Under the pieces are notes generated by a model that had not been told where the DNA came from, ran no database searches, and saw only the letters and a program-made list of their open reading frames with translations. Source: CAVOOW01 sp963697675 (GTDB lineage: Bacteria; Actinomycetota; Actinomycetes; JACCUZ01). Taken from it: a stretch of DNA of 64,000 nucleotides. A program made the position numbers and the translations under genes. Of this stretch, positions 44,215 to 53,493 are shown in pieces (the first letter of the stretch is position 1; every line of letters begins with the position of its first letter). The stretch is from assembly GCA_963697675.1 (NCBI GenBank), contig CAVOOW010000006.1, forward strand, positions 248,001-312,000, in the 5' to 3' direction.

Positions 44215-45126
44215 TCAGGCGGCGTGGCGGCTTCGGTAGTCCCGTGGCGACTCGCCGTTGACCCGTTTGAAGGCCGCGCTGAGGGCGAACGCGTTCGCGT
44301 AGCCGACCTTGGAGGCGATCGCTGCGAGGGTGTCGTCGGTGCTGACGAGCAAGTCAGCCGCGAGGGCCAGCCGCCAGCGCGTTAAATAGGTGAGCGGCGG
44401 TTCGCCCATCTGCGAGGTGAAGCGCCGCGCGAAGGCAGCGCGCGACAACCCGACACGCGTCGCCAGCGACTCGACGGTCCACGCGCGTTCGGGCTGTTCC
44501 TCGATGGCGCGGAGCGCGCGTCCGATCAGGTCGTCCCCCGAGGGCCCTGTCCACGTCGCGAGCACGGTCCGCACACAGCGCACGACCAGCAGGTCGAGCA
44601 GCCGATCGACAACGGCGACCTGCCCGGGGCCGTCACCGACGATCTCCTGCTCGAACAGTCCGATCAGTGCCGGATCGAGGTCCCGAATCACCAGATCGAC
44701 CGGCAGCTTCGACAGCAGCATGGAGCCGACCGAGGTCTCGTGCTGGTAGGTGCCGATCAGCATGACGGTCGCGTCATCAGAACGCGTGTTGCCCCACGTT
44801 CGCAGGTCGAGCTCCATGTCCGCGGCAAGGAGCCGACCATTCGGATCGACGCAGACCTGGCCGGGGAGGATGTGGATGTCCTCGGGTGTCTCGGCAGTGT
44901 CGGCGAATGTGTATGGCGTCGGGCCGCGGACCATCACCACGTCACCCGCACCCACCTCTGTCGCACCGTGATGGCCGGTGAACGCCGCCCGACCACGCGC
45001 CATCACCACGACAGTCAGCGGCGCACGGTCCTCGACCGTGATCGACCAGGTGCCGTCGAACACCGCCTTGAGCGCAAACGCCCGTTGGGCACGGGGCCCA
45101 TCGACAAGAGCGCTCACCCCATCCAT
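44215..45126 (-). CDS. AraC-family regulator with N-terminal cupin
   Basis: 303 residues from ATG 45126, chosen because the family usually begins at MDGVSALVDGPRAQRAF. The N-terminal cupin_6 ligand domain runs to about 190 (VVVMARGRAAFTGHHGATEV, GDVVMVRGPTPYTFAD). The C-terminal AraC double HTH includes VESLATRVGLSRAAFARRFT and LAAIASKVGYANAFALSAAF. Divergent from an NmrA-like gene 74 bases away and probably its activator. Confidence 0.92.
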   Translation of the reverse strand: MDGVSALVDGPRAQRAFALKAVFDGTWSITVEDRAPLTVVVMARGRAAFTGHHGATEVGAGDVVMVRGPTPYTFADTAETPEDIHILPGQVCVDPNGRLLAADMELDLRTWGNTRSDDATVMLIGTYQHETSVGSMLLSKLPVDLVIRDLDPALIGLFEQEIVGDGPGQVAVVDRLLDLLVVRCVRTVLATWTGPSGDDLIGRALRAIEEQPERAWTVESLATRVGLSRAAFARRFTSQMGEPPLTYLTRWRLALAADLLVSTDDTLAAIASKVGYANAFALSAAFKRVNGESPRDYRSRHAA

Positions 45127-45134
45127 GAAGTAGA

Positions 45135-45163
45135 CGCTTGCACATGTTGTCGCGCGTGACAAG
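45135..45163. promoter_or_regulatory. Inverted repeat between AraC and NmrA-like genes
   Basis: TTGTC-GCGCGT-GACAA is an inverted repeat within the 74-base divergent gap, nested in a GCTTG...CAAGC pair. Possible AraC binding or operator site. Weak evidence. Confidence 0.35.
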
Positions 45164-45200
45164 CATTCTCATCATCCATCCCGGAGCCCAGTCTTGAGCC

Positions 45201-46016
45201 ATGACAACTCTCATCACCGGCGGCACCGGCAAGACCGGTAGCCGCGTCGCCCACCGCCTGGACGCGCTCGGCCACGCCATCCGGGCCGTCACCCGCCACA
45301 GCGAGCCCCGATTCGACTGGTACGACGACTCCACTTGGGAGGGCGCCCTCTCGGGCTGCACCGCGGCTTACCTCACGTTCCAGCCTGACATTGGCCTACC
45401 GGGCGCCGACGCCATCCTCGGTGCGTTCTCCGAGCACGCCGTCGCCCTCGGATGCACGCGCCTCGTTCTCCTGTCCGGCCGCGGCGAAGACGCTGCACGA
45501 CAGGCGGAGACCGCGTTCATCGCAGCAGGCGCAGAATGGACGATCCTGCGCTCGGCGTTCTTCTTCCAGAACTTCACCGAGGCCTTCTGGGCCGAGGAGA
45601 TCGCCGCCGGCTCACTGACGATGGTCCAGAGCACCGTCGGCGAGCCCTTCATCGACGCCGACGACATCGCCGACGTCGCCGTCGTCACGCTCCTCGACCC
45701 GGCACACATCGGCCGCATCCACGAGCTCACCGGGCCGCGGCTGATCTCCTTCCGGGACATCGCCCACGAGATCGGCATTGCCTACGAACGCCCCGTCGTG
45801 TACCAGCAGCTGCCCGTGGCGGACTACGTCGCCGCACTCGTCGCCGCTGGTTTGCCCCAGGAGGATGCCGTGGGACTGGCGCACCTTTTCGACGAGGTGC
45901 TCGACGGCCGCAACGCCCACGTCGACTTCGGCGTCAACGATGTCCTCGGCCGCGAGGGCCGGGACTTCGCGACCTTCCTCGAGGACACACTCGCGCAGCC
46001 GGTGCACCGTGGATGA
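45201..46016 (+). CDS. NmrA-like NAD(P)-binding protein (atypical SDR)
   Basis: 271 residues. Rossmann motif TLITGGTGKTGSRVAHRLDA, then LVLLSGRGEDAA, EWTILRSAFFFQNFTEAFWA and GEPFIDADDIADVAVVTLL. These are typical of the NmrA/ergot-alkaloid-like reductases that act as NADPH-dependent enzymes or redox sensors. Overlaps the DUF1772 gene by 8 bases, so the two are an operon under the divergent AraC regulator. Confidence 0.88.
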   Translation: MTTLITGGTGKTGSRVAHRLDALGHAIRAVTRHSEPRFDWYDDSTWEGALSGCTAAYLTFQPDIGLPGADAILGAFSEHAVALGCTRLVLLSGRGEDAARQAETAFIAAGAEWTILRSAFFFQNFTEAFWAEEIAAGSLTMVQSTVGEPFIDADDIADVAVVTLLDPAHIGRIHELTGPRLISFRDIAHEIGIAYERPVVYQQLPVADYVAALVAAGLPQEDAVGLAHLFDEVLDGRNAHVDFGVNDVLGREGRDFATFLEDTLAQPVHRG

Positions 46017-46428
46017 CGTCCTCCTGACCGGCGGGCAGGCCCTTAACGGCCTGCTCTCCGGCATCTATCTGGCGTTTGCCGTCGCCCTGATGCCGGCGCT
46101 GCACGGCCTACCCGACGACACCTTCGTGCGAGTCATGAACCGCATCAACGTCGTGATCGTCAAGCCGACATTCCTGATCCTGTTCCTTGGCGCACCCTTC
46201 CTGGCCGTGATCCTGGCCGCTCTGCGACGCGACCCGTTCACGATCGCCGCGGCCGTGGCCGCCGTGGTCGCGATCGTCATTACCATCGCCGTCAACGTGC
46301 CACTCAACGACGCCCTCGCCGGCGGCGGCACGCGCGACGCATTCGAGACGCCGTGGGCCCGATGGCACTACGTTCGTACCAGCGCTTCCACCATCGCGTT
46401 CGCCCTCCTGTGCATCACGACAGGGTGA
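46009..46428 (+). CDS. DUF1772 membrane protein
   Basis: 139 residues from GTG 46009, overlapping the previous stop. Four membrane helices: NGLLSGIYLAFAVALMPALH, PTFLILFLGAPFLAVILAAL, FTIAAAVAAVVAIVITIAVN and a C-terminal one. The motif VPLNDALAG followed by WARWHYVRTSAS is the DUF1772 (anthrone-oxygenase-like) signature. Pairing with NmrA-like and AraC genes is common in actinobacteria. Biochemical role unknown here. Confidence 0.85.
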   Translation: MDDVLLTGGQALNGLLSGIYLAFAVALMPALHGLPDDTFVRVMNRINVVIVKPTFLILFLGAPFLAVILAALRRDPFTIAAAVAAVVAIVITIAVNVPLNDALAGGGTRDAFETPWARWHYVRTSASTIAFALLCITTG

Positions 46429-46724
46429 GCTCTCGCAGCTGAGCTGAGATGGATACGACGCAGAACTCCATATCGAACGTTTCTGTGGCTTACCCAAGGG
46501 CCTGCACCTGCTCCTCGAGCGGCTCAGGTCCGCCTGTCAGCGGCACCTGGCATTGATGGACGACGGGGACTCGTATCGGGCGAGGTCGTCGCCGGCGTCG
46601 CCGCTCTCGTGGGGGCTCCTCCCCACCACAGCGCCGGCCTTCAACCCTGTCGGAGCGAGTAGAGGACGCTTTTCGCCCCGACGCCGTTAGCGTGAAACTC
46701 CAGCGACGCGCCGCCGAACGTCGG
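46429..46724. other. Convergent intergenic region
   Basis: Between convergent DUF1772 and SARP-WD40 genes; no gene is seen in it. Confidence 0.4.
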
Positions 46725-46741
46725 CCCGACTCTGAGTCGGG
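46725..46741 (-). terminator. Hairpin terminator of SARP-WD40 gene
   Basis: CCCGACT-CTG-AGTCGGG is a perfect 7-bp stem 10 bases beyond the stop codon of the minus-strand gene. No U tract. Confidence 0.55.
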
Positions 46742-46750
46742 ATGATGCGG

Positions 46751-49700
46751 TTAGCGGCAGGCGGGGGCGTACGGCTGCTGGGGTAAAAAGGTGCTCCACT
46801 CTTCCCTGGTCAGCGGCCGACCCACCACCCGGCAGGCGGCACCGGACCATGCCGCGCGCCCGACCGGGTACACCCATGCGACGGGTCCGTGCCGCAGGTC
46901 GCCGCCGGAGGCGACGTCGAGACCGCCGGTCTGGAACAGGCTGCCGTCCCTTGGCGTGAAAACCGAGACGAGCGAGCCATCCGGTGTGAAGCGCACCCGC
47001 GCGTCACCGGCGTCGATCGGGCCCGGCAGCGTAGGGCCGACCTCGCGGAACGTGGTGGTGTCCCAGATCCGCACCTGCCCGGGGGCGCCACCCGTGACGA
47101 CGTACCGGCCGTCCGGGCTCACGGTGACGTTATAGACCAAGCCGTCGACCGCCACCTGGGCCGGGGCGAGCAGCTGCCCGTCGGAGATGCTGACGAAGCG
47201 GAGCTGGCCGTCCTGCCCGGCCTCGGCCAGCCACGTGCCGGCCGGGTTCGGCGCGATCTCGTACGGGTCGCCAGGGACGGGGACCCGGTGCAGCACACGC
47301 CCGGTGCGCACGTCGACGATGAGCGCTGTCGCGATGGGATGCTGCTCGTTGCCGGCGGCAACGACCACCTGGCCCTGATGGGTCCAGCGGAACACGCCGT
47401 ACGGCACGGACCCGCTGGGCAGATCCAGGTGCAACGGCACCGTCCGCACCGCACGCGTCCGAAGGTCGATCAGGTACAGGGGACCGCCTGCGCTGCGCAT
47501 GGTCGCCGCAGTGACCCCGTCGTCCGCCACCCAGACCTGGGGCTCCAGCTCGGCCTTCGGCAGGACGACCGTCCCCAGGAAACGGCCGGCCGTGCCGTCC
47601 CAGACCGTCAAGGTCCCGTCCAGGTCGGAGGCGGCGACCAGGGTGCCCCGCCCACCAGATCGCACGGTGTCGAGCCAGTCGGTCCCGGCAGACTCCGACG
47701 GACGGATGACCCGACCGTCCGGCCGGTGCACGAAGAGCAGATGGCCGTTCGACAGACCGGCGACCACCGAGTCAGGGGTGGCCCAGACCGAAGCGACCGC
47801 CGCCCCGGTGTCCAGCGACACCGTGCGCGCCAGCGACGCATCTCCCGCCATGTCCCAAGCCAGGACCTGTCGGTCGAGCCCGGCCGTGTAGAGCACCCGG
47901 CCGTCCGGCGACCATGCACCCGTGGTGACCGCGCCGACGGAACCCGCGAAGGCGCGGACCAGCTGGCCGCTCTGCAGGTCCCACACCTTGACGACGTTGT
48001 CCGCGTACGCCGCGAGCAGGCGGCCGTCCGGCGAGAACGCCCGTGGTGAGCCTTCACCCGGGGTGACCGCGAACGTGCGCAGCAGGCGACCGCTCGGTAG
48101 CGACCGTACGGCGATGACGTCGCCTGACCCTGCACCGAGCGCGACCCGGCTCCCGTCCGGGGACGCGATGGCCTGGCCGCCGTCCTGCCACCGCAGGTCG
48201 TCCGGGGGGATCGCCGTGTGCGCGGACGCCCGGTCATCGCTCATGCCAGAGGTGATGTCGACGGGTGGCCCGAGGGTGCCCAGCGGGGCGGCGAGCAATC
48301 GCAGCTGGCCGGAGTCGATCATCACGCAGAACCGTGCCGGCCCGCACGCCGCCAGGCCCGCGACATGTCCAGGCACCGTCGTGGACGAGACCACGTCCGA
48401 CGGCGCGTCGATGCTGCGCAGCTGCACGGTGTCCGACGTGGACCCGCTGGCGCTGACGAAGGTGAACCAGGACCCGGTCCCGGCCACCTGCGGGGCGAAG
48501 TTGTTCGCGGGCAAGTCGACTGAGAGCACGAGGCGCCCGCCGGGTTCGAACACCTGCACGGCTGGCTGCACGCCCTGACGGCCGACCACCGTACGACGAC
48601 CGGGCGCGGCGACCACCACCGCCGCGGAATCCCCGGTCAGCGTCGACACCGGTCGAAGCGTCCGAGGGTCCCAGGTGACGATCTGCCCCTGGACGCCTGC
48701 GGTAACGACACGGCTGCCGTCGGGGCTCACCGACACCGACAGCACTCGGCTGGGCGACCGAGCGGCCGCGCGCAGGGCCGAGCTGCGCGAGAGCGCAGCC
48801 ACCAGACTCGAGTCCTGCGCCGGGGCGGCCTGCAGCGCGTCGGCCTGCGCAGCGAGCAGCAAAGCCTGGTCTTCGGGCAGCGACAGGTCCTTGGCGAGCG
48901 CGCCGACCCTGCCGGCGTCGGCGGCGAGTGCCGCGGCTCCCGCGTTTCGCGCCTGCCGGACCGCGACGCCGCCGGCGCTGATGCTTACGAGCAAGGCGAC
49001 CGCGAGCGCCGCGGCAAACAGGCGGGTACGCCGGCGGCTGCGCACCAGCGCGGTCGTCTGCGCACGCTCCGCCTCGGCCGCCCGCTGCGAGGCCACCGAG
49101 GACGCCTCGACGTACTCGCGCTCCAGCGCGGCCACGTCCTGCGGGTGCGCCTGGACAAGCTCGGTGGCGGCCAGGAGGCGGGCACCGCGCAGCAGCTGCG
49201 CGTCGTCGCGACCCTCGTGCGCCCAGTCGCCCGCCGCGACCGCGACCCGGTCGAGCTCGCGCCGACTGCTGGCAGCATCGGCGAGCCAGGCAGCCAACCG
49301 GGGCCAGCCCGTGAAGAGCGCCTCGTGCGCGACCTCCAGCGACTCCGCATGTGCGACGAGGAGCCGCCGGTCGCACAGCAGATCGACCGCCATCTGCGCG
49401 GCTGTGTCCTCAACGGGCGCGACCTCGGCCCGCGCCACTCGCCGGGCGACCCAACGGCCGTCCTGCGCTCGGGCAAGGCGCATCAGGATGCGCCGGGCGG
49501 CCGCACGCTGCGGTTCGTCGGCCAGGGCCGACCAGGTGTCCTCGCCGGCGCGCTCGAGCGCCGCCTCCACCCCGCCCGACCCGCGGTATGCGGCCAGGGT
49601 GAGCCGGTCACCCTCGCGGTGCTCCCACAGCCGCACCAGCGCGGTCGACAGCAACGGCAGCACCCCAGCGTGGCTGGCCGTCTGCGCAACCATCTCGTCG

Positions 49701-51088
49701 ACCACCGCAGCGTCAACGGACAGGCCGACCAGCCGTGCCGGCTCTGTAACGATGCGCCGCAGGTCATCGGTCGACGGCGGACCGACCAGGATCGTGGCTG
49801 GACCCGCCATGCGGGCCAGCGTCGGCTGCTCGGTCAGACGCCCGTAGAAGTCGGCCCGCAAAGCCACGACCACCCGTATCGGCTCACCCGAGGCGGCCGG
49901 TCCGGGGTCGGCGAGAACCGCTGAAACGGAGTCCCGGTCGGCGCGTGAGACCTGGTCGCCCCACGCGCCCTCGGCCTGGTCGAGGACGAGCAGGTCTGGG
50001 CGGTCGGCAAGGGCCACCTGCAGCGCCGACACCGGGTTTTCGTGCGGGACGACCACCCTGACCGTCCATCGGTCCGAGCCAGCCACCGCGCCCTCCGCGA
50101 GCCGGGACAACAACCCTGCGCGCAGCAGCGAGGACTTGCCCGCGCCGGACGGACCGACGAGCACTAGCAGGCGGCGGTCCACCAGCGTCGCGACCAGCTC
50201 CTCGACCAGTCGCTCACGCCCGACGAACACACCGGCATCTGTTACGTCGTAGCGGCTCAAGCCCTTGTACGGGCACCGCGCTCGTACCACCGGACCGGTC
50301 GGAACCGGGCCGAGCAGCGCAGGGTCCTGGGCGAGCACCTGCTGCTCGAGCGCGCGCAGTTGCGGGCCGGGCTCGACTCCCAGCTCGTCGTCGAGCGCCG
50401 TCCGGGCACGCCGGTAGGCCGCCAGCGCATCCGCCTGCCGACCCTGTCGGTACAGGGCGACGACCAGCAGCTCCCACGCATGCTCCAGGAAGCGGTGCTC
50501 GGTGACGAGCGCCTCGAGCTCGGGCACCGCAAGCGCGACCTGGCCGGCGTCGAGGAGGTACGCCGCGTGGTCGACCTGGGCGGCCAGCCGCTCCTCCTCC
50601 AGCGACGCAGCGTCGGCGGCCGGGTACTCGGTGTCCGCCAGGTCCGCGAAGGGTTGACCGCGCCACAGCGCCAGCGCGGCCTCGACCTGCCTGGCCGCGC
50701 GCGCCGGGTCGGACCGGCCGGTGTCGCGCGCACCGCGCACTTCGTGCACGAACCGGGCCGTGTCCAGCGCGTCCTCGTCGACGTCGAGCCGGTAGCCGCC
50801 CCCGACGAAGGTGAGCCGGGCGCCGTCGCCGTCACGGCCGAGCAGGTCGCGCAGGCGGGTCACGTGGCTCTGCAGCGACCGCTCCGCGCTCGGCGGTGCG
50901 TCGTCCCCCCACACGGCCAAGACGAGCCGGTCGACCGGGACCGCCCGGCCGCCCCCGACCAGGAGGGCGGTGAGCACTCGACGCTGGACCGCAGAGCTAA
51001 CGGCGACGGGGCCGCGCCCGTCGTGCGTGACTTCAGTGGGGCCGAGCAGCCCAAATTGCACCCGCCCACGGTAAGTGGCCTTGTCCAT
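46751..51088 (-). CDS. SARP/BTAD regulator with nSTAND ATPase, membrane helix and WD40 propeller
   Basis: 1445 residues from ATG 51088. Residues 8-95 are the SARP DNA-binding domain (QFGLLGPTEVTHDGRGPVAV, RSLQSHVTRLRDLLGRDG). BTAD follows to about 245 (GRQADALAAYRRARTALDDE). An nSTAND1-type NTPase has Walker A LVGPSGAGKSSLLRAGLLS and Walker B-like DLLVLDQAEGAWGDQ. A hydrophobic helix (RLFAAALAVALLVSISAGGV) lies near 755 and is followed by about 14 degenerate WD40 blades (ASPDGSRVALGAGSGD, AFSPDGRLLAAYADNVVKVW). A STAND switch with SARP output is known in streptomycete regulation. Whether the WD40 part lies outside or inside the membrane is uncertain. It has an upstream partner gene, 55 bases away. 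Confidence 0.9.
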   Translation of the reverse strand: MDKATYRGRVQFGLLGPTEVTHDGRGPVAVSSAVQRRVLTALLVGGGRAVPVDRLVLAVWGDDAPPSAERSLQSHVTRLRDLLGRDGDGARLTFVGGGYRLDVDEDALDTARFVHEVRGARDTGRSDPARAARQVEAALALWRGQPFADLADTEYPAADAASLEEERLAAQVDHAAYLLDAGQVALAVPELEALVTEHRFLEHAWELLVVALYRQGRQADALAAYRRARTALDDELGVEPGPQLRALEQQVLAQDPALLGPVPTGPVVRARCPYKGLSRYDVTDAGVFVGRERLVEELVATLVDRRLLVLVGPSGAGKSSLLRAGLLSRLAEGAVAGSDRWTVRVVVPHENPVSALQVALADRPDLLVLDQAEGAWGDQVSRADRDSVSAVLADPGPAASGEPIRVVVALRADFYGRLTEQPTLARMAGPATILVGPPSTDDLRRIVTEPARLVGLSVDAAVVDEMVAQTASHAGVLPLLSTALVRLWEHREGDRLTLAAYRGSGGVEAALERAGEDTWSALADEPQRAAARRILMRLARAQDGRWVARRVARAEVAPVEDTAAQMAVDLLCDRRLLVAHAESLEVAHEALFTGWPRLAAWLADAASSRRELDRVAVAAGDWAHEGRDDAQLLRGARLLAATELVQAHPQDVAALEREYVEASSVASQRAAEAERAQTTALVRSRRRTRLFAAALAVALLVSISAGGVAVRQARNAGAAALAADAGRVGALAKDLSLPEDQALLLAAQADALQAAPAQDSSLVAALSRSSALRAAARSPSRVLSVSVSPDGSRVVTAGVQGQIVTWDPRTLRPVSTLTGDSAAVVVAAPGRRTVVGRQGVQPAVQVFEPGGRLVLSVDLPANNFAPQVAGTGSWFTFVSASGSTSDTVQLRSIDAPSDVVSSTTVPGHVAGLAACGPARFCVMIDSGQLRLLAAPLGTLGPPVDITSGMSDDRASAHTAIPPDDLRWQDGGQAIASPDGSRVALGAGSGDVIAVRSLPSGRLLRTFAVTPGEGSPRAFSPDGRLLAAYADNVVKVWDLQSGQLVRAFAGSVGAVTTGAWSPDGRVLYTAGLDRQVLAWDMAGDASLARTVSLDTGAAVASVWATPDSVVAGLSNGHLLFVHRPDGRVIRPSESAGTDWLDTVRSGGRGTLVAASDLDGTLTVWDGTAGRFLGTVVLPKAELEPQVWVADDGVTAATMRSAGGPLYLIDLRTRAVRTVPLHLDLPSGSVPYGVFRWTHQGQVVVAAGNEQHPIATALIVDVRTGRVLHRVPVPGDPYEIAPNPAGTWLAEAGQDGQLRFVSISDGQLLAPAQVAVDGLVYNVTVSPDGRYVVTGGAPGQVRIWDTTTFREVGPTLPGPIDAGDARVRFTPDGSLVSVFTPRDGSLFQTGGLDVASGGDLRHGPVAWVYPVGRAAWSGAACRVVGRPLTREEWSTFLPQQPYAPACR

Positions 51089-51143
51089 CCCGCGAGTGAT
51101 ATTGGCGAAGTCGTGACCGCTGCCGACCAGGAGGTTTGCGTCC

Positions 51144-51602
51144 TCAGTGCTCGCCGGCACGGTATGTCGTCCAGTCGCTCGGCCGAGGCGCGAGGACCGC
51201 GTCGCCACGCTCGCCCGCGCGGTATTCCTGCCAATCGGGGGGGAACGTCTCGCCCGCGGGCGCCGTCGAGCCGGTCGCGCGCTCACCAGCGCGGTACGTC
51301 GTCCGGTCGCTAGGGCGAGGCGTGAGGACCATGTCGCCACGCTCGCCCGCCCGGTACACCTGCCAGTCGGGGGGGTAGATCACGGCCCTGCCGACAGCGG
51401 GCACCGCCGGGCTGGTGGCCCGCTGGCCCAGCTCGACGCCGGTACCCACGGCCGCGACGGCCACGAGAGTTCCGGCGACGGCGACACCCACGATGGCGAC
51501 TCGGCGGCGTGGGGGACGCGGTCCACCGGGCTCGGGTGCGCCGGACGTACCGGTCGGCCGGTCGGAGGTCTGGGTGGCGGTCCGTAGGGTGGTTGAGGTC
51601 AT
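51144..51602 (-). CDS. Small membrane protein with tandem extracytoplasmic repeats
   Basis: 152 residues, ATG preceded by GAGGAGT. A Thr/Pro-rich cytoplasmic N-terminus of about 45 residues leads to one membrane helix (VAIVGVAVAGTLVAVAAVGT). The extracytoplasmic part consists of two imperfect copies of a 35-residue unit, PPDWQ-x-YRAGERGD-x-VL then PRPSD-x-TTYRAGE, visible as DNA repeats around 51150-51370. No known family is recognised. It lies 55 bases upstream of the giant SARP gene on the same strand, so they probably form an operon, suggesting a membrane partner or substrate of that regulator. Confidence 0.75.
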   Translation of the reverse strand: MTSTTLRTATQTSDRPTGTSGAPEPGGPRPPRRRVAIVGVAVAGTLVAVAAVGTGVELGQRATSPAVPAVGRAVIYPPDWQVYRAGERGDMVLTPRPSDRTTYRAGERATGSTAPAGETFPPDWQEYRAGERGDAVLAPRPSDWTTYRAGEH

Positions 51603-52116
51603 TGGGACTCCTCGCTCGGGACGGGCGCTTCCCGTCGTCACCGAGCAGGCTGCGACCCGCCGCTTGCCGCTCGCATGCGCGGCCTTGCAGCCGCTTGCAA
51701 CACGTGGCCGTCGGCACACCGCCGCACGCACCTAGCGGGCTCCCTGGATCGCCGTGACCGCGATCGTCGCGGTCGTCGTGCGACTTGACGTTGGGTTTCT
51801 TGTTTGGCGCTCGTGGACTGGCCGACCTAAACCCACCCACCCGGCGGCAACGACCGTGGCCCCCAGTCAAGCCGGGCGCGGGCCGATGGGTGCCGCCGCG
51901 GGGAGTCGAGCCCCGTTCCCATCAGCGCCGATCGCGGGATCAGCGGCATCTATCAGCCTGACGGTCCGCTACCTTTCGGAGGGTGGACGATCCCGGACGC
52001 CCCAGTGAGCGGCTCGTCGAGCAACGCACGCGCAACCGCGCCATGGAAACATTGGCTGTCGTCAGCGAAGGCGACGGCGGGCGTTCCGTAGCATCGGCGT
52101 AGGTGAGGGTTCAGGG
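51603..52116. other. Divergent intergenic region
   Basis: Between the small membrane protein gene and the toroid protein gene; no gene-like frame recognised. Confidence 0.4.
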
Positions 52117-53241
52117 ATGGAGCCGACGGAGAATCAGGGCCCTTACCAACCACGAACGCCGCCGATGGCCGAGGACGATCCGGTTGTGCAGTGGCTGCTG
52201 CAGGGCGATCCGGCGATCCGATGGCAGGTGCTGCGCGACCTCGTCAACGCCTCGGAGACCGAGGTGGCGACCGAGCGAGCGCGGGTGGAGCACGAGGGCT
52301 GGGGCGCTCGGCTGCTGGCGCTGCGTGCTCCCGATGGCCTGTGGGCGAACGGGGCCTGCTTTCCGGGTACCGCGGCGTTCGCAGCGGCCACTGCGCGGGC
52401 TCTGGCCGCCGGTGAGCCACCACCGCCTTTCCCGTCGCCCGATGTCGAACCGGCCGAGACACCGACCGACGGGTCAGGTGCCGAGCAGGGCCAGCCGTGG
52501 ACCGCGACCTACCCGGTCCTGCTCGACCTGTGCCACCTGGGCATACCCCCGGGCAGCCCGGTGATGCAAGAGACCGCACACCTGGTGGCCCGCAACTGCC
52601 GCTGGGAGTATGACGGGCTGCCGTTCTTCGCCGGCGAGGTGGATTGCTGCATCAACGCCGGCACGATCACGATCGGTGCCTACCTGGGCATCGACGTGGC
52701 CCCGGTGGTGCAGCGGCTCTTGGCCGACCAGATGCCGGATGGTGGCTGGAACTGCTGGGCCGAGACGCGCCCAGCGCCGGCATCTTTCGCAAGCACGCTG
52801 GACGTGATCGACGCTCTGCTGAGGTGGGAGCGCCATACCGGCGGATCTGAGGACGTCCGCCGTGCTCGCCGGAACGGAGAGGAGTACTTGCTCCGACGCA
52901 ACCTCTTCCGGTCGTTACGCACGGGCGAGGTGGTCAACCCGCAGTGGGCATTGTTCGCCTACCCCCCACGCTGGCACTACGACCTGCTCAAGGCCACGGA
53001 GTACTTCGCCCTGCGTGGGGGTACTCCGGATCCGCGGCTGGCTGAGGCGATCGAACGCGTCCGCGCAAAGCGTCGACCCGACGGGCGTTGGCTGCTCGAG
53101 AAAAACCACCCCGGCGCGGTCCACTTCCGGTTCGAGGAACCCGACGGCACGCCTAGCCGGTGGAACACCTTGAGGGCGCTGCGAGTGCTGCGCTGGTACG
53201 ACGCGTCCGCCCACTCCGGCAGCGCGAGCCAGGCGTCCTGA
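52117..53241 (+). CDS. Squalene-cyclase/prenyltransferase-fold (alpha-toroid) protein
   Basis: 374 residues. Repeats of the alpha/alpha toroid are present: GDPAIRWQVLRDLVNASETE, WGARLLALRAPDGLWANGAC, LLADQMPDGGWNCWAETRPA, and RAKRRPDGRWLLEKNHPGAV. The DGGW-type QW motifs are like those of terpene cyclases and prenyltransferases, but the catalytic DXDD of squalene-hopene cyclases is not visible. Actinobacterial homologues are annotated only as toroid repeat proteins. Start may be 52117 (AGGGTTCAGGG upstream) or ATG 52168. Confidence 0.82.
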   Translation: MEPTENQGPYQPRTPPMAEDDPVVQWLLQGDPAIRWQVLRDLVNASETEVATERARVEHEGWGARLLALRAPDGLWANGACFPGTAAFAAATARALAAGEPPPPFPSPDVEPAETPTDGSGAEQGQPWTATYPVLLDLCHLGIPPGSPVMQETAHLVARNCRWEYDGLPFFAGEVDCCINAGTITIGAYLGIDVAPVVQRLLADQMPDGGWNCWAETRPAPASFASTLDVIDALLRWERHTGGSEDVRRARRNGEEYLLRRNLFRSLRTGEVVNPQWALFAYPPRWHYDLLKATEYFALRGGTPDPRLAEAIERVRAKRRPDGRWLLEKNHPGAVHFRFEEPDGTPSRWNTLRALRVLRWYDASAHSGSASQAS

Positions 53242-53257
53242 CGACGGCTGGCGACAT

Positions 53258-53272
53258 CCACCTCGACGGTGG
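53258..53272 (+). terminator. Short hairpin after toroid gene
   Basis: CCACC-TCGAC-GGTGG, a 5-bp stem 17 bases past the stop. Low confidence as a terminator. Confidence 0.3.
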
Positions 53273-53493
53273 CAGTTGAGCCGCTCCGATGGAGGAACCA
53301 TCAGCGGAACGCGACCTGCTGCGAGGCAAGGCGCACGAGTCTGCGTGCACCTTGGTGGACGCGCGCCAGCGGGTTGCGGGGCTCAACAACGTGGCGAGGA
53401 ATGTCCGCAGGCGCTTGGGTCGCGCGGCTGCCGAAGGTGCATTGGTGATCGCCGATCCTCTTCAGCGTGTCTCAGACCGAGCGGCTGGCGAGG

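Noticed and set aside
48234..49376. 380-residue minus-strand frame inside the SARP-WD40 gene
   Set aside because: Same strand, other frame, Ala/Arg-rich; the giant gene's frame has domain motifs throughout.
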